A stretch of DNA of 43,312 nt. Source: JBBAGE01 sp041655055. GTDB lineage: Bacteria; Pseudomonadota; Alphaproteobacteria; Rhodobacterales; Rhodobacteraceae. The notes beneath the pieces were generated by a model. The model was given only the letters and a program-made list of their open reading frames with translations. It was not told the DNA's origin and did not search any database. A program made the translations under genes and the position numbers. Below are positions 8,300-15,381 of this stretch, piece after piece. The stretch covers positions 1-43,312 of the forward strand of contig JBBAGE010000004.1 of the NCBI GenBank assembly GCA_041655055.1. Direction: 5' to 3'. Positions within the stretch are counted from its first letter, which is position 1. The number at the start of each line of letters is the position of its first letter.

Positions 8300-8527
8300 A
8301 TGGCAAATAAACCGTTTTTCCGTCGCCGCAAAGTCTGCCCATTCTCGGGCGACAACGCACCCAAAATTGACTACAAAGACACGCGCCTGTTGCAGCGCTA
8401 TATCTCCGAGCGTGGCAAAATCGTGCCCTCGCGCATCACCGCCGTTTCGGCCAAAAAGCAGCGTGAGCTGGCCCGCGCGATCAAACGCGCCCGCTTTCTC
8501 GCCCTGCTGCCCTATGCCGTGAAATAA
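8300..8527 (+). CDS. rpsR: 30S ribosomal protein S18
   Basis: Small-subunit protein that pairs with S6 on the platform. The 75 basic residues include the conserved FFRRRKVCPF near the N-terminus, IDYKDTRLLQRYISERGKI in the middle and RARFLALLPY near the end. Length is typical. GTAAGGA lies upstream of the ATG. It stands between rpsF and rplI with gaps of 29 and 11 bases, the standard operon order. Confidence 0.98.
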   Translation: MANKPFFRRRKVCPFSGDNAPKIDYKDTRLLQRYISERGKIVPSRITAVSAKKQRELARAIKRARFLALLPYAVK

Positions 8528-8538
8528 GGAGCAGACCA

Positions 8539-9126
8539 ATGGACGTTATCCTTCTCGAACGCGTGGCCAAACTGGGCCAGATGGGCGAAATCGTGTCGGT
8601 CAAACCCGGTTATGCGCGCAATTTCCTGTTGCCGCAAAACAAGGCCCTGCGCGCCTCCAAGGCAAATATCGCCGCCTTCGAAAACCAGAAAGCGCAGCTT
8701 GAGGCGCAAAACCTGGAAACCAAGAAAGAGGCCGATGCGATTGCCGGCAAGCTCGACGGTCAGCAATTCGTCGTGATCCGCTCTGCATCCGATTCGGGCG
8801 CGCTTTACGGTTCGGTCACGCCGCGCGATGCGGCCGATGCCTCGGCCGAGGCCGGTTTCACCGTCGATCGCAAGCAGATCGTGCTCAGCGCCCCGATCAA
8901 GGAACTGGGCCTGCACGAAGTCACCGTGGTTCTGCACCCCGAAGTCGAGGTCACGATCACCCTGAACGTCGCCCGCTCGCCCGAAGAGGCCGAGCTTCAG
9001 GCATCCGGTAAATCGATCCAGCAGCTTGCCGCCGAAGAAGAGGCCGCAGCCGATTTCGAAATTTCGGAACTGTTTGACGATATCGGCGGCGCCGCATCCG
9101 ACGACGACGACGAAGATCAGGCCTGA
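8539..9126 (+). CDS. rplI: 50S ribosomal protein L9
   Basis: Large-subunit protein bound near the L1 stalk that helps keep the reading frame. The 195 residues begin MDVILLERVAKLGQMGEIV with the conserved KPGYARNFLLPQNKA. After the usual C-terminal domain (to about residue 150) comes an acidic extension ending in a run of Asp (SDDDDEDQA), which makes it longer than the roughly 150-residue E. coli protein; such tails are usual in alphaproteobacteria. AAGGAG lies 7 bases before the ATG. Last gene of the operon, followed by a strong terminator. Confidence 0.98.
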   Translation: MDVILLERVAKLGQMGEIVSVKPGYARNFLLPQNKALRASKANIAAFENQKAQLEAQNLETKKEADAIAGKLDGQQFVVIRSASDSGALYGSVTPRDAADASAEAGFTVDRKQIVLSAPIKELGLHEVTVVLHPEVEVTITLNVARSPEEAELQASGKSIQQLAAEEEAAADFEISELFDDIGGAASDDDDEDQA

Positions 9127-9144
9127 TCGCCTTCCCATGATCTG

Positions 9145-9171
9145 AAAAGCCGCCCTTCGGGGCGGTTTTTT
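9145..9171 (+). terminator. Terminator of rpsF-rpsR-rplI
   Basis: CCGCCC-TTCG-GGGCGG hairpin (9150-9165) followed by six T; the AAAAG before the stem can extend it. It lies 24 bases after the rplI stop stem base and has the classic stable UUCG loop. Confidence 0.9.
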
Positions 9172-9194
9172 GTTGCCACATCGCCGGGCCAAAC

Positions 9195-9221
9195 AAAAAG
9201 GCCACCCGAAGGTGGCCTTTT
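9195..9221 (-). terminator. Terminator of tig
   Basis: GGCCACC (9200-9206) and GGTGGCC (9211-9217) form a stem with a four-base loop, flanked by A5 on the left and T4 on the right. The longer U-run falls on the minus strand, 22 bases after the tig stop; it can work for both strands as back-up for the ribosomal operon. Confidence 0.88.
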
Positions 9222-9242
9222 CAAAACGACATACAAGATGTC

Positions 9243-10577
9243 TTATTCTTCTTCTTCCAGTGCCTTAAGCGCGGCTTCCAGTTCCTCTTTGGACACCGGC
9301 TTTTCGCTCACACTGGCTTGGGTGAAAATCCAGTCCACCACCTTGTCTTCAAAGATCGGGGCCTGAAGCTGCTGACGCATCTGGGGGTTTTGCTGAACGA
9401 ATTCAAAGAATTCACGCTCTTGCCCCGGATATTGCCGCGCTTGGTTCATCACCGCCTGGGTCAATTCCGCATCGGTCACTTCGACCTCATTCTTGCGGCC
9501 CAGTTCGGCCAGCAACAGACCAAGACGCACCCGGCGTTCGGCAAGGCTGCGATGCTCGTCGGTGGGTTCGATCGCATCGTGGTTGTGATCATGCACCTCG
9601 GGGTTTTCTTCGTGCCAAAGCTGATGGGCAATCTGCCCGGCTTCGGCGGTGACCAGCCCCTCGGGCAGGTCAAACTTGACTGCCCCATCCAGCGCATCCA
9701 GCAGCGCACGTTTCAGCAGCGCCCTGCTTGCGCCGGCATATTCAGCCTCGATCCGGGCGGTCAATTGCCCGCGCAGATCGCCCAGATCCTCGGCACCGAA
9801 TTTCTTGGCCAGTTCGTCATCGACCGGGGCTTCTTCGGCGGTTTTCACGCCTTTGACCACGCAATCGAAAACCGCTTCCTTGCCGGCCAGATGGGCGGCG
9901 CCATATTGCTCGGGAAAGGTGACTTTAACCGCCACTTCATCGCCAACCGCATGGCCCACAAGCTGTTCTTCAAAACCGGGGATAAAGCTGTTCGAACCCA
10001 GAACCAGCGGATAATCCGTGGCCGAGCCGCCATCAAAGGTCTCGCCATCCACCTTGCCGGTGAAATCGATGACGACCTGATCGCCATCTTGCGATTTCTC
10101 GCCCTCGGGGCGATCCTCGAAATTCTGGGCGGATTTGGCAAGGCCGCTCAGCGCTTCGTCGATTTCCGCTTCGGTGGCCTTGACCACCAGACGTTCCAGC
10201 GACACAGCCGTCAGATCGGTTTCCGGCACATCGGGCAGCGCTTCGTATTGCACGTTGACGACCACATCATCGCCCTGTTTCCATTCGGGATCGGTCATCG
10301 CCACTTCGGGGCGCAATGCGGCGCGGTCGCCGGTTGATTCGAAATGCTGGTTGATCGCCTTGTCCACCGTTTCATCGATGGCCTCGCCCAGCATCCGGTC
10401 GCCGAATTGCTTGCGCAGCAATGCCAGCGGCACCTTGCCCTTGCGAAAGCCCTTCATCTCGATGCCCGGTTGGGTCTCAAGCAGCTTTTCGGTGACTTTG
10501 GCCTCCAGCTCGGCGGCGGTGACAGTGATCTGATAGCCGCGCTTCAGACCTTCTTTGAGGGTCTCTGTGACCTGCAT
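9243..10577 (-). CDS. tig: Trigger factor, ribosome-bound chaperone
   Basis: Binds nascent chains at the ribosome exit and has peptidyl-prolyl isomerase activity. The 444 residues include the ribosome-binding signature GFRKGKVPLALLRKQFG near residues 43-59. An FKBP-type domain follows around 165-240 (DQVVIDFTGKVDGETFDGG), then the helical C-terminal arms, ending in an acidic EALKALEEEE. Length matches the family. AAGGA is 7 bases before the ATG. A tRNA-Leu gene lies upstream on the same strand and a terminator downstream, so tig is probably monocistronic or reads on from the tRNA. Confidence 0.97.
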   Translation of the reverse strand: MQVTETLKEGLKRGYQITVTAAELEAKVTEKLLETQPGIEMKGFRKGKVPLALLRKQFGDRMLGEAIDETVDKAINQHFESTGDRAALRPEVAMTDPEWKQGDDVVVNVQYEALPDVPETDLTAVSLERLVVKATEAEIDEALSGLAKSAQNFEDRPEGEKSQDGDQVVIDFTGKVDGETFDGGSATDYPLVLGSNSFIPGFEEQLVGHAVGDEVAVKVTFPEQYGAAHLAGKEAVFDCVVKGVKTAEEAPVDDELAKKFGAEDLGDLRGQLTARIEAEYAGASRALLKRALLDALDGAVKFDLPEGLVTAEAGQIAHQLWHEENPEVHDHNHDAIEPTDEHRSLAERRVRLGLLLAELGRKNEVEVTDAELTQAVMNQARQYPGQEREFFEFVQQNPQMRQQLQAPIFEDKVVDWIFTQASVSEKPVSKEELEAALKALEEEE

Positions 10578-10710
10578 TCTGGCGTCCTTCTACGTCTCAT
10601 GACGGCTGCACAACCGCAGCCCCGTGGAAATCTGCCGCCGTTCTATTGACGCAACCGCGCCCACGCAAGGCGAAATGGGGAAACTTGCGCAAATGACCAT
10701 CGCGCTGGGT

Positions 10711-10795
10711 TGGTGCGGGTGGAGGGACTTGAACCCCCACGCCTTGCGGCGCCAGAACCTAAATCTGGTGCGTCTGCCAATTTCGCCACACCCGC
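10711..10795 (-). tRNA. tRNA-Leu (anticodon UAG)
   Basis: On the minus strand GCGGGTG pairs with CACCCGC to make the acceptor stem. The anticodon stem is CCAGA/TCTGG with loop TTTAGGT (anticodon TAG, reads CUA/CUG). There is a short variable arm (GCGCCGCAAGGCGT region) and the T-arm GGGGGTTCAAGTCCCTC. Discriminator A and an encoded CCA (10711-10713) follow. Length 85 with CCA and the long variable arm fit a class II leucine tRNA. Confidence 0.97.
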
Positions 10796-10869
10796 ATCGG
10801 CGCGCCTTGTAGCAAAGCCCCCGCCCCGGTGTAAGAGCAAATCGCCCCCGGCGCGGAAATTCTGCTGGG

Positions 10870-11718
10870 TCACAGGCCCAGATCGCGAAACACCGCCGGC
10901 AGCGCCTCGGGCAAATCTTCGGCGATCAACCCGGGGCCAAATTTGCGCGCGGCCCGCGCATGCAGCACACTCGCCGCCTCTGCCGCCTGCAGCGGCCCTG
11001 CCCCGCGCGCCATCAGCCCGGCGATAAACCCCGTCAGCACATCGCCCGCCCCCGCGGTGGCCAACCACGGCACCGCCTGCGCGCCCATAGCCCGATGCAC
11101 CACGACCTGCCCGTCCGGCGCCGCGATCACCGTCTGCGCGCCTTTCAACAGCACCACCGCACCGGCCCGCGCCGCCGCCGCGCGCACGACATCGGCCCGC
11201 GCCGTATCTTCCGCAAGCCTTTGGGCCAAATCGGGGAAAAGCTGCGCGAATTCGCCACCATGCGGCGTCAGCACCACATTTCCGTGCAGCGCCGCGAACA
11301 ATCGGTCCGGCGCATCCGCCCATGCGCTGATCGCATCGGCATCCAGCACGCAGCCCCGCCCCGCCGCCAGCGCCACGGGCACCAGATCGCGCGCCCGCGC
11401 CAGCCCCAGCCCCGGCCCAAGGCCAAGCGCATTGAACCGCCGGTCATCGAGCACCGCCGCCAGATCCGCCGCGCCCTCGGCCACCGCGAGCATGATCGCC
11501 GTAAGCTGCGCCGCATTTTCCACCAGCGCCGCTTCGGGGCAGGCCACCGTCACCAAGCCCGCGCCAATCCGCAGGGCGCCGCGTGCCGCCAACCGCGCCG
11601 CTCCGCCCGTGCCGGGCCCGCCGGCCACAATCAGCGCATGGCCGTGATCATATTTGTGCTGCCCCTCATGCTTGGCCAGCAGGGCTGCGAGCGGCCCGTC
11701 GCTTATCAATTTGCCCAT
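10870..11718 (-). CDS. nnrD: ADP-dependent NAD(P)H-hydrate dehydratase
   Basis: Repairs damaged NADH and NADPH by dehydrating the S-hydrate using ADP. The 282 residues hold only the ribokinase-like C-terminal domain of the bifunctional YjeF type: KYDHGHALIVAGGPG near residues 22-36, ALGLGPGLG near 97-105, LTPHGGEFAQLF near 150-161 and the catalytic-type GAGDVLTG near 222-229. The N-terminal epimerase (NnrE) domain, common in bacterial versions, is absent: the protein starts at residue 1 of the dehydratase part with a clean ATG, and the sequence upstream shows no epimerase remnant. An epimerase elsewhere in the genome is to be expected. It converges with nothing; tRNA-Leu follows. Confidence 0.9.
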   Translation of the reverse strand: MGKLISDGPLAALLAKHEGQHKYDHGHALIVAGGPGTGGAARLAARGALRIGAGLVTVACPEAALVENAAQLTAIMLAVAEGAADLAAVLDDRRFNALGLGPGLGLARARDLVPVALAAGRGCVLDADAISAWADAPDRLFAALHGNVVLTPHGGEFAQLFPDLAQRLAEDTARADVVRAAAARAGAVVLLKGAQTVIAAPDGQVVVHRAMGAQAVPWLATAGAGDVLTGFIAGLMARGAGPLQAAEAASVLHARAARKFGPGLIAEDLPEALPAVFRDLGL

Positions 11719-11854
11719 TTTATCGCCACATCGCCCAAATATTCACCACAACCGCCCGAAAACCCGGCCCATCCCCCATCTTGCCAGCTTAGCCAATTGT
11801 GAGTGACGCTGAGAAGTGGTCTGAACCAATCCAGCAGCCAAAAGGAGTCGTCCG

Positions 11855-12193
11855 ATGAAAAAGATCGAAGCGATCATCAAGCCATTCAAACTCGACGAGG
11901 TCAAAGAGGCCTTGCAAGAAGTGGGCGTTCAGGGCCTGTCCGTCGTCGAGGTCAAGGGGTTTGGCCGTCAAAAAGGCCATACCGAACTCTATCGCGGCGC
12001 CGAATATGTCGTCGATTTTCTGCCCAAAGTGAAAATCGAAGTGGTTCTGGCCGATGATATGGTCGATGCCGCGATCGAGGCGATCATCGCCGCCGCGCGC
12101 ACCGATAAAATCGGCGATGGCAAGATTTTCGTCTCGCCCGTCGAACAGGCGATCCGCATCCGCACCGGCGAATCGGGCGAAGAAGCGCTCTGA
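11855..12193 (+). CDS. glnB: Nitrogen regulatory protein P-II (GlnB)
   Basis: Small trimeric signal protein that senses 2-oxoglutarate and ATP/ADP and is uridylylated in nitrogen limitation; controls glutamine synthetase adenylylation and NtrBC. The 112 residues begin MKKIEAIIKPFKLDEVKEAL. Tyr51 (GAEYVVDFLPKVKIE) in the T-loop is the uridylylation site, and the C-terminal signature GDGKIFVSPVEQAIRIRTGE is present. AAAAGGAG precedes the ATG. It lies 36 bases before glnA, the usual alphaproteobacterial glnBA pair. No clear sigma-54 site was found in front by eye. Confidence 0.97.
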   Translation: MKKIEAIIKPFKLDEVKEALQEVGVQGLSVVEVKGFGRQKGHTELYRGAEYVVDFLPKVKIEVVLADDMVDAAIEAIIAAARTDKIGDGKIFVSPVEQAIRIRTGESGEEAL

Positions 12194-12229
12194 ACCCCGC
12201 GCAAGACATTCAGAAAGGCATAGACCATC

Positions 12230-13636
12230 ATGAGCATCGAGACCGTTCTTCAGACCATTCAGGACGAAGGCATCGAATATGTCGATATCCGCTTTACCGA
12301 TCCGCATGGCAAACTTCAGCACGTGACCGTGATCGTCGATGAGGTGGACGAAGCCTTTCTCGAAGATGGCTTCATGTTCGACGGATCATCGATTGCCGGC
12401 TGGAAAACCATCGACCAATCCGACATGAAGCTGATCCCCGATACCGAAAGCGCCTATATTGATCCGTTTTATGCCGAACGCACCCTATGCATCCATTGTT
12501 CGGTCGCCGAACCCGACACGGGCGAGCCCTATTCGCGCGATCCGCGCGGCACCGCCGAAAAGGCCGAGGCCTATCTGATCGCCTCGGGCATCGGCGATAC
12601 CGCCTATTTCGGCCCCGAAGCGGAATTTTTCCTGTTCGACGATGTGCGCTTTGCCGTCAGCATGAACAAGGTGGCGTTTCAGGTCGATGCGGTCGATGCG
12701 GCGTGGAATTCGGACACGGAATATGAAATGGGCAATACCGGCCACCGCCCCGGCGTGAAGGGCGGCTATTTCCCGGTCAATCCCATCGATGACGGCCATG
12801 ATATCCGCAGCGAAATGCTGTCTACCATGAAGCGACTGGGGATGAAGGTGGATAAACACCACCACGAAGTGGCCTCTTGCCAGCATGAACTGGGGCTGGT
12901 GTTCGGCACCCTGACCAAACAGGCCGATGAGATCCAGAAATACAAATATGTCGTCCATAATGTCGCGCAGGCTTATGGCAAATCCGCAACCTTCATGCCC
13001 AAACCGATTTCGGGCGACAATGGCAGCGGCATGCATGTGAACATGTCGATCTGGAAAGACGGCCGGCCCCTCTTTGCCGGCGATCGCTATGCGGATCTGA
13101 GCCAGGAGGCGCTCTATTTCATCGGCGGCATCTTGAAACATGCCAAAGCCTTGAACGCCTTTACCAACCCGTCCACCAACAGCTACAAACGCCTGATCCC
13201 GGGGTTCGAGGCGCCGGTGCTGCGGGCCTATTCGGCCTCGAACCGTTCGGGGGCGGTGCGCATTCCATGGGCGGAATCGCCCAAGGCCAAACGGGTCGAG
13301 GCCCGCTTTCCCGACCCTGCCGCCAATCCCTATCTGTGCTTTGCCGCGCTGCTGATGGCGGGCCTTGACGGTATCCGCAACAAGATCGACCCCGGCCCCT
13401 CGTCGGACAAGGATCTCTATGATCTGCCGCCCGAAGAACTGGCCTCGATCCCCACGGTCTGCGGCAGCCTGCGCGAAGCCCTGGCCGAGCTGGAAAGCGA
13501 TTACGAATTCCTGCTCGCAGGCGATGTGTTCACCAAGGATCAGATCGATGCCTATGCCGAGCTGAAATGGCAGGAAGTCTATGCCTATGAGCACACGCCG
13601 CATCCGATCGAATACAAAATGTATTATAGCTGCTGA
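12230..13636 (+). CDS. glnA: Glutamine synthetase type I
   Basis: ATP-dependent synthesis of glutamine from glutamate and ammonium, the main entry of nitrogen. The 468 residues show the N-terminal DIRFTDPHGKLQHVT, MFDGSSIAGW near residues 47-56, the metal-binding AEFFLFDDVRF near 128-138, NGSGMHVNMS near 264-273 and the adenylylation site Tyr397 in KDLYDLPPEE. Presence of this Tyr marks the adenylylated (GSI-beta) type. It follows glnB by 36 bases and ends at a strong hairpin. Confidence 0.98.
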   Translation: MSIETVLQTIQDEGIEYVDIRFTDPHGKLQHVTVIVDEVDEAFLEDGFMFDGSSIAGWKTIDQSDMKLIPDTESAYIDPFYAERTLCIHCSVAEPDTGEPYSRDPRGTAEKAEAYLIASGIGDTAYFGPEAEFFLFDDVRFAVSMNKVAFQVDAVDAAWNSDTEYEMGNTGHRPGVKGGYFPVNPIDDGHDIRSEMLSTMKRLGMKVDKHHHEVASCQHELGLVFGTLTKQADEIQKYKYVVHNVAQAYGKSATFMPKPISGDNGSGMHVNMSIWKDGRPLFAGDRYADLSQEALYFIGGILKHAKALNAFTNPSTNSYKRLIPGFEAPVLRAYSASNRSGAVRIPWAESPKAKRVEARFPDPAANPYLCFAALLMAGLDGIRNKIDPGPSSDKDLYDLPPEELASIPTVCGSLREALAELESDYEFLLAGDVFTKDQIDAYAELKWQEVYAYEHTPHPIEYKMYYSC

Positions 13637-13650
13637 TCACGCAGCCAGAC

Positions 13651-13680
13651 AAAAGGGCGCCCACGCGGCGCCCTTTCCAT
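13651..13680 (+). terminator. Terminator of glnBA
   Basis: Perfect 10-base stem AAAGGGCGCC (13652-13661) with GGCGCCCTTT (13667-13676) around a five-base loop, 15 bases after the glnA stop. The U-run is short (TTT within the stem, then CC), so termination may be incomplete. Confidence 0.75.
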
Positions 13681-13837
13681 TGCCGCCCGCCTTACACCTT
13701 CCGCGCACCCGGCCTCCTACAACCAGACCACCCGCGCCCCTCACGTTCTCGACCCGACGCCAAACGCGCGCCCTCTCACGTCACCCGAGATGCCCGCCCG
13801 GACGATAATCCGTTCCAACCTCTTACAAACCCCTGGG

Positions 13838-13925
13838 GCGCGGGCCTTGCCCACCAGCGTCCACAACCCCGGCAACAGCAGCGCCCCCGCCCAGCCTCCG
13901 CCGAACACGTCCTCGCTCACCTCGG
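13838..13925 (-). pseudogene. Decayed fragment of a bioY-like 3' end
   Basis: Positions 13838-13889 align without gaps to 14150-14201, the end of bioY, at about 43 of 52 bases (hand count). The implied peptide LLPGLWTLVGKARA mirrors LLPALWKLVGKARA, the last residues of bioY. Further upstream (to about 13925) only weak likeness remains (FGGGWAGAL against LIGDALKLAL). The stop codon of bioY is not preserved. It is either a remnant of a second, deleted bioY gene or a partial duplication that has drifted. Confidence 0.55.
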
Positions 13926-13980
13926 CCAAGGCACCCGCCTCCGCCACAATCACAACGCCCGCCGGACCGCTTCCCCCGGC

Positions 13981-14016
13981 TTCTACTTGATCCAAATATC
14001 CCCGCCGGAGGCTCCC
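13981..14016. repeat. 36-bp dispersed repeat, copy 2
   Basis: Matches positions 54-89 in 34 of 36 bases and in the same orientation. It lies between the bioY fragment and the bioY terminator, outside any gene. Both copies are preceded by a C-rich run on the plus strand. Confidence 0.75.
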
Positions 14017-14090
14017 GCACGCGCCAAGGGCGCGACGCAGATTGTCATATCCCGCCGCAAGCCGCCCACAACCCTTGCACCATCGCCCAA

Positions 14091-14119
14091 ACAAAAAGGG
14101 CGCGGCCTCGGCCACGCCC
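14091..14119 (-). terminator. Terminator of bioY
   Basis: On the minus strand GGGCGTGGCC (14119-14110) pairs with GGCCGCGCCC (14107-14098), one G-T pair, two-base gap at the tip, followed by TTTTTGT. It lies 27 bases after the bioY stop. Confidence 0.85.
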
Positions 14120-14145
14120 CTTCCAACTTCTCGCAAACCCGAACG

Positions 14146-14787
14146 TTATGCGCGGGCTTTGCCCACCAGCTTCCACAGGGCCGGCAGCAGCATCGCCGCC
14201 AGCGCCAGTTTCAGCGCATCACCGATCAGAAACGGCGTCAGCCCCCAGGCCAGTGTTTGTGCAGCAACGCTGTCAAAGCCCCCGGCATCATACATGCCGC
14301 CCGCGATCAGATAGCCCAGCCACAGCATCCCCGGCACATAGAGGATCACGTTGCCCGCCAGCATCGCCAGCGCCATGCGCCCGACCGAGCGATCCCAGCC
14401 CGCGCGCGCCGCCCAGCCCAGTGCCAGCGCCGCCAGCGCATAACCCACCAGATAGCCACCCGTCGTGCCCATCATATAGGTCAGCCCGTTGGCCTGCGCG
14501 GATGAACTTTGAAACACATCCATCCCCAGCGCGCCCAGCACCAGCCAGCCCATGATAGTGGCCAACCCCAGACGCGGCCCATAAGCAGCGCCGATGGTCA
14601 GCACCGCGAATGTGCCGAGGCTGATCGCCACGGGCGATACCGGCATGATCGAGACCTTGATCTTTGCCGCAACTGCCAGAAACACGATACCAACCATCAC
14701 CAAAAGCGCCTGCTTTACCCGCAGCATCGCGCCCTCGGTGGGGCCAAAGGTCTCGGCCAAGACGCTGTCTTTCATTACCACTGCCAT
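14146..14787 (-). CDS. bioY: Biotin transporter S component BioY
   Basis: Membrane protein that binds biotin and imports it, alone or with an ECF energy module (BioMN). The 213 residues carry about six hydrophobic segments and the family's GTTGGYLVGY motif near residues 107-116 and PVSPVAISLGTFAVL near 48-62. ATG at 14787 has AGGAGA 7 bases upstream; a second in-frame ATG follows four codons later. No BioR-type box was seen upstream and no bioMN is nearby, so energy coupling is unknown. Confidence 0.93.
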   Translation of the reverse strand: MAVVMKDSVLAETFGPTEGAMLRVKQALLVMVGIVFLAVAAKIKVSIMPVSPVAISLGTFAVLTIGAAYGPRLGLATIMGWLVLGALGMDVFQSSSAQANGLTYMMGTTGGYLVGYALAALALGWAARAGWDRSVGRMALAMLAGNVILYVPGMLWLGYLIAGGMYDAGGFDSVAAQTLAWGLTPFLIGDALKLALAAMLLPALWKLVGKARA

Positions 14788-14847
14788 GTCCCGTTCTCCT
14801 GTTCATGTGGGGCGGTTTTGCCCCAGCGCCCGCCGTTTCGCAAGAGC

Positions 14848-15279
14848 TCATGCCGCCCGCGCAAAGCGCGAACGGCTTTCATAATCCTTGGCCGGGCCGC
14901 GCACGCGCCAATCCGCGCGCCAATTCGGCCATGCGCTGAAATCATAGCGCACATGATAATGATCGGGCGCGCAATCATGCGCGGCCTCGGGGTGATCCAC
15001 AGCGGGATCGAAACTGTGAAACGGCCTGCCATCGTCAAAACTGACGGCAATGCCCCCAGCGCCCGCCTGCCAGAAATAGCGCCGCGTCGCGCGGATCGGC
15101 GCATAATCGGCCAGTGTGAGCCAGCCATCCTCGGCAAACCACAGGCCCGGCTGGCCCTGCGGCCCGATACCGGCGCGGATCACCGCCTGCCCGATCAACC
15201 GCGCAACCGGGCCGCCGGTGAAATCGACGATCTCACGGGTCAGATCCCAGTTGCCGGTGAAATCGTTCAAATCACGCAT
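14848..15279 (-). CDS. DUF6314 family protein
   Basis: A 143-residue protein that I match to the DUF6314 family: it begins with a conserved FTGNWDLTREI segment and ends with a DHYHVRYDFSAWPNWRADWRV block rich in aromatic residues, near residues 105-125. The pattern of short beta-like stretches with Trp/Phe suggests a small lipocalin-like barrel, but no activity is established. No signal peptide, so probably cytoplasmic. It lies 60 bases before bioY on the same strand and is divergent from purB across about 100 bases. Confidence 0.75.
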   Translation of the reverse strand: MRDLNDFTGNWDLTREIVDFTGGPVARLIGQAVIRAGIGPQGQPGLWFAEDGWLTLADYAPIRATRRYFWQAGAGGIAVSFDDGRPFHSFDPAVDHPEAAHDCAPDHYHVRYDFSAWPNWRADWRVRGPAKDYESRSRFARAA

Positions 15280-15319
15280 ATCCCCAGCCTAAACCGCGCG
15301 CGCGCCTTTGCCCATCCCC

Positions 15320-15348
15320 TTGCCGGCCCGGACATGCGCCGCTAAGAC
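15320..15348 (+). promoter_or_regulatory. Candidate purB promoter
   Basis: TTGCCG (15320-15325), 17 bases, TAAGAC (15343-15348), in the 102-base divergent gap before purB. The predicted transcript would begin about 27 bases before the start codon. Assigned by eye. Confidence 0.35.
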
Positions 15349-15381
15349 GGGAAAAAATCCATCAATCGAAAGCTGCCCGCG

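Larger units (their letters stand above)
13637..14145. other. Gene-free interval between glnA and bioY
   Basis: From left to right: the glnA terminator (13651-13680); a GC-rich stretch with no recognisable gene; a degenerate copy of the bioY 3' end (13838-13925); the second copy of the 36-bp repeat (13981-14016); and the bioY terminator (14091-14119). A 131-codon open frame on the minus strand (13741-14136) spans all of these, including the terminator, and is not believed. Confidence 0.6.

Noticed and set aside
13741..14136. 131-codon ORF on the minus strand between bioY and glnA
   Set aside because: It runs through the bioY terminator, the 36-bp repeat and the bioY fragment; composition is Gly/Arg/Ala rich as in shadow frames.
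14788..14850. BioR operator in front of bioY
   Set aside because: No TTATCTATAA-like palindrome was found, so biotin control is not supported.
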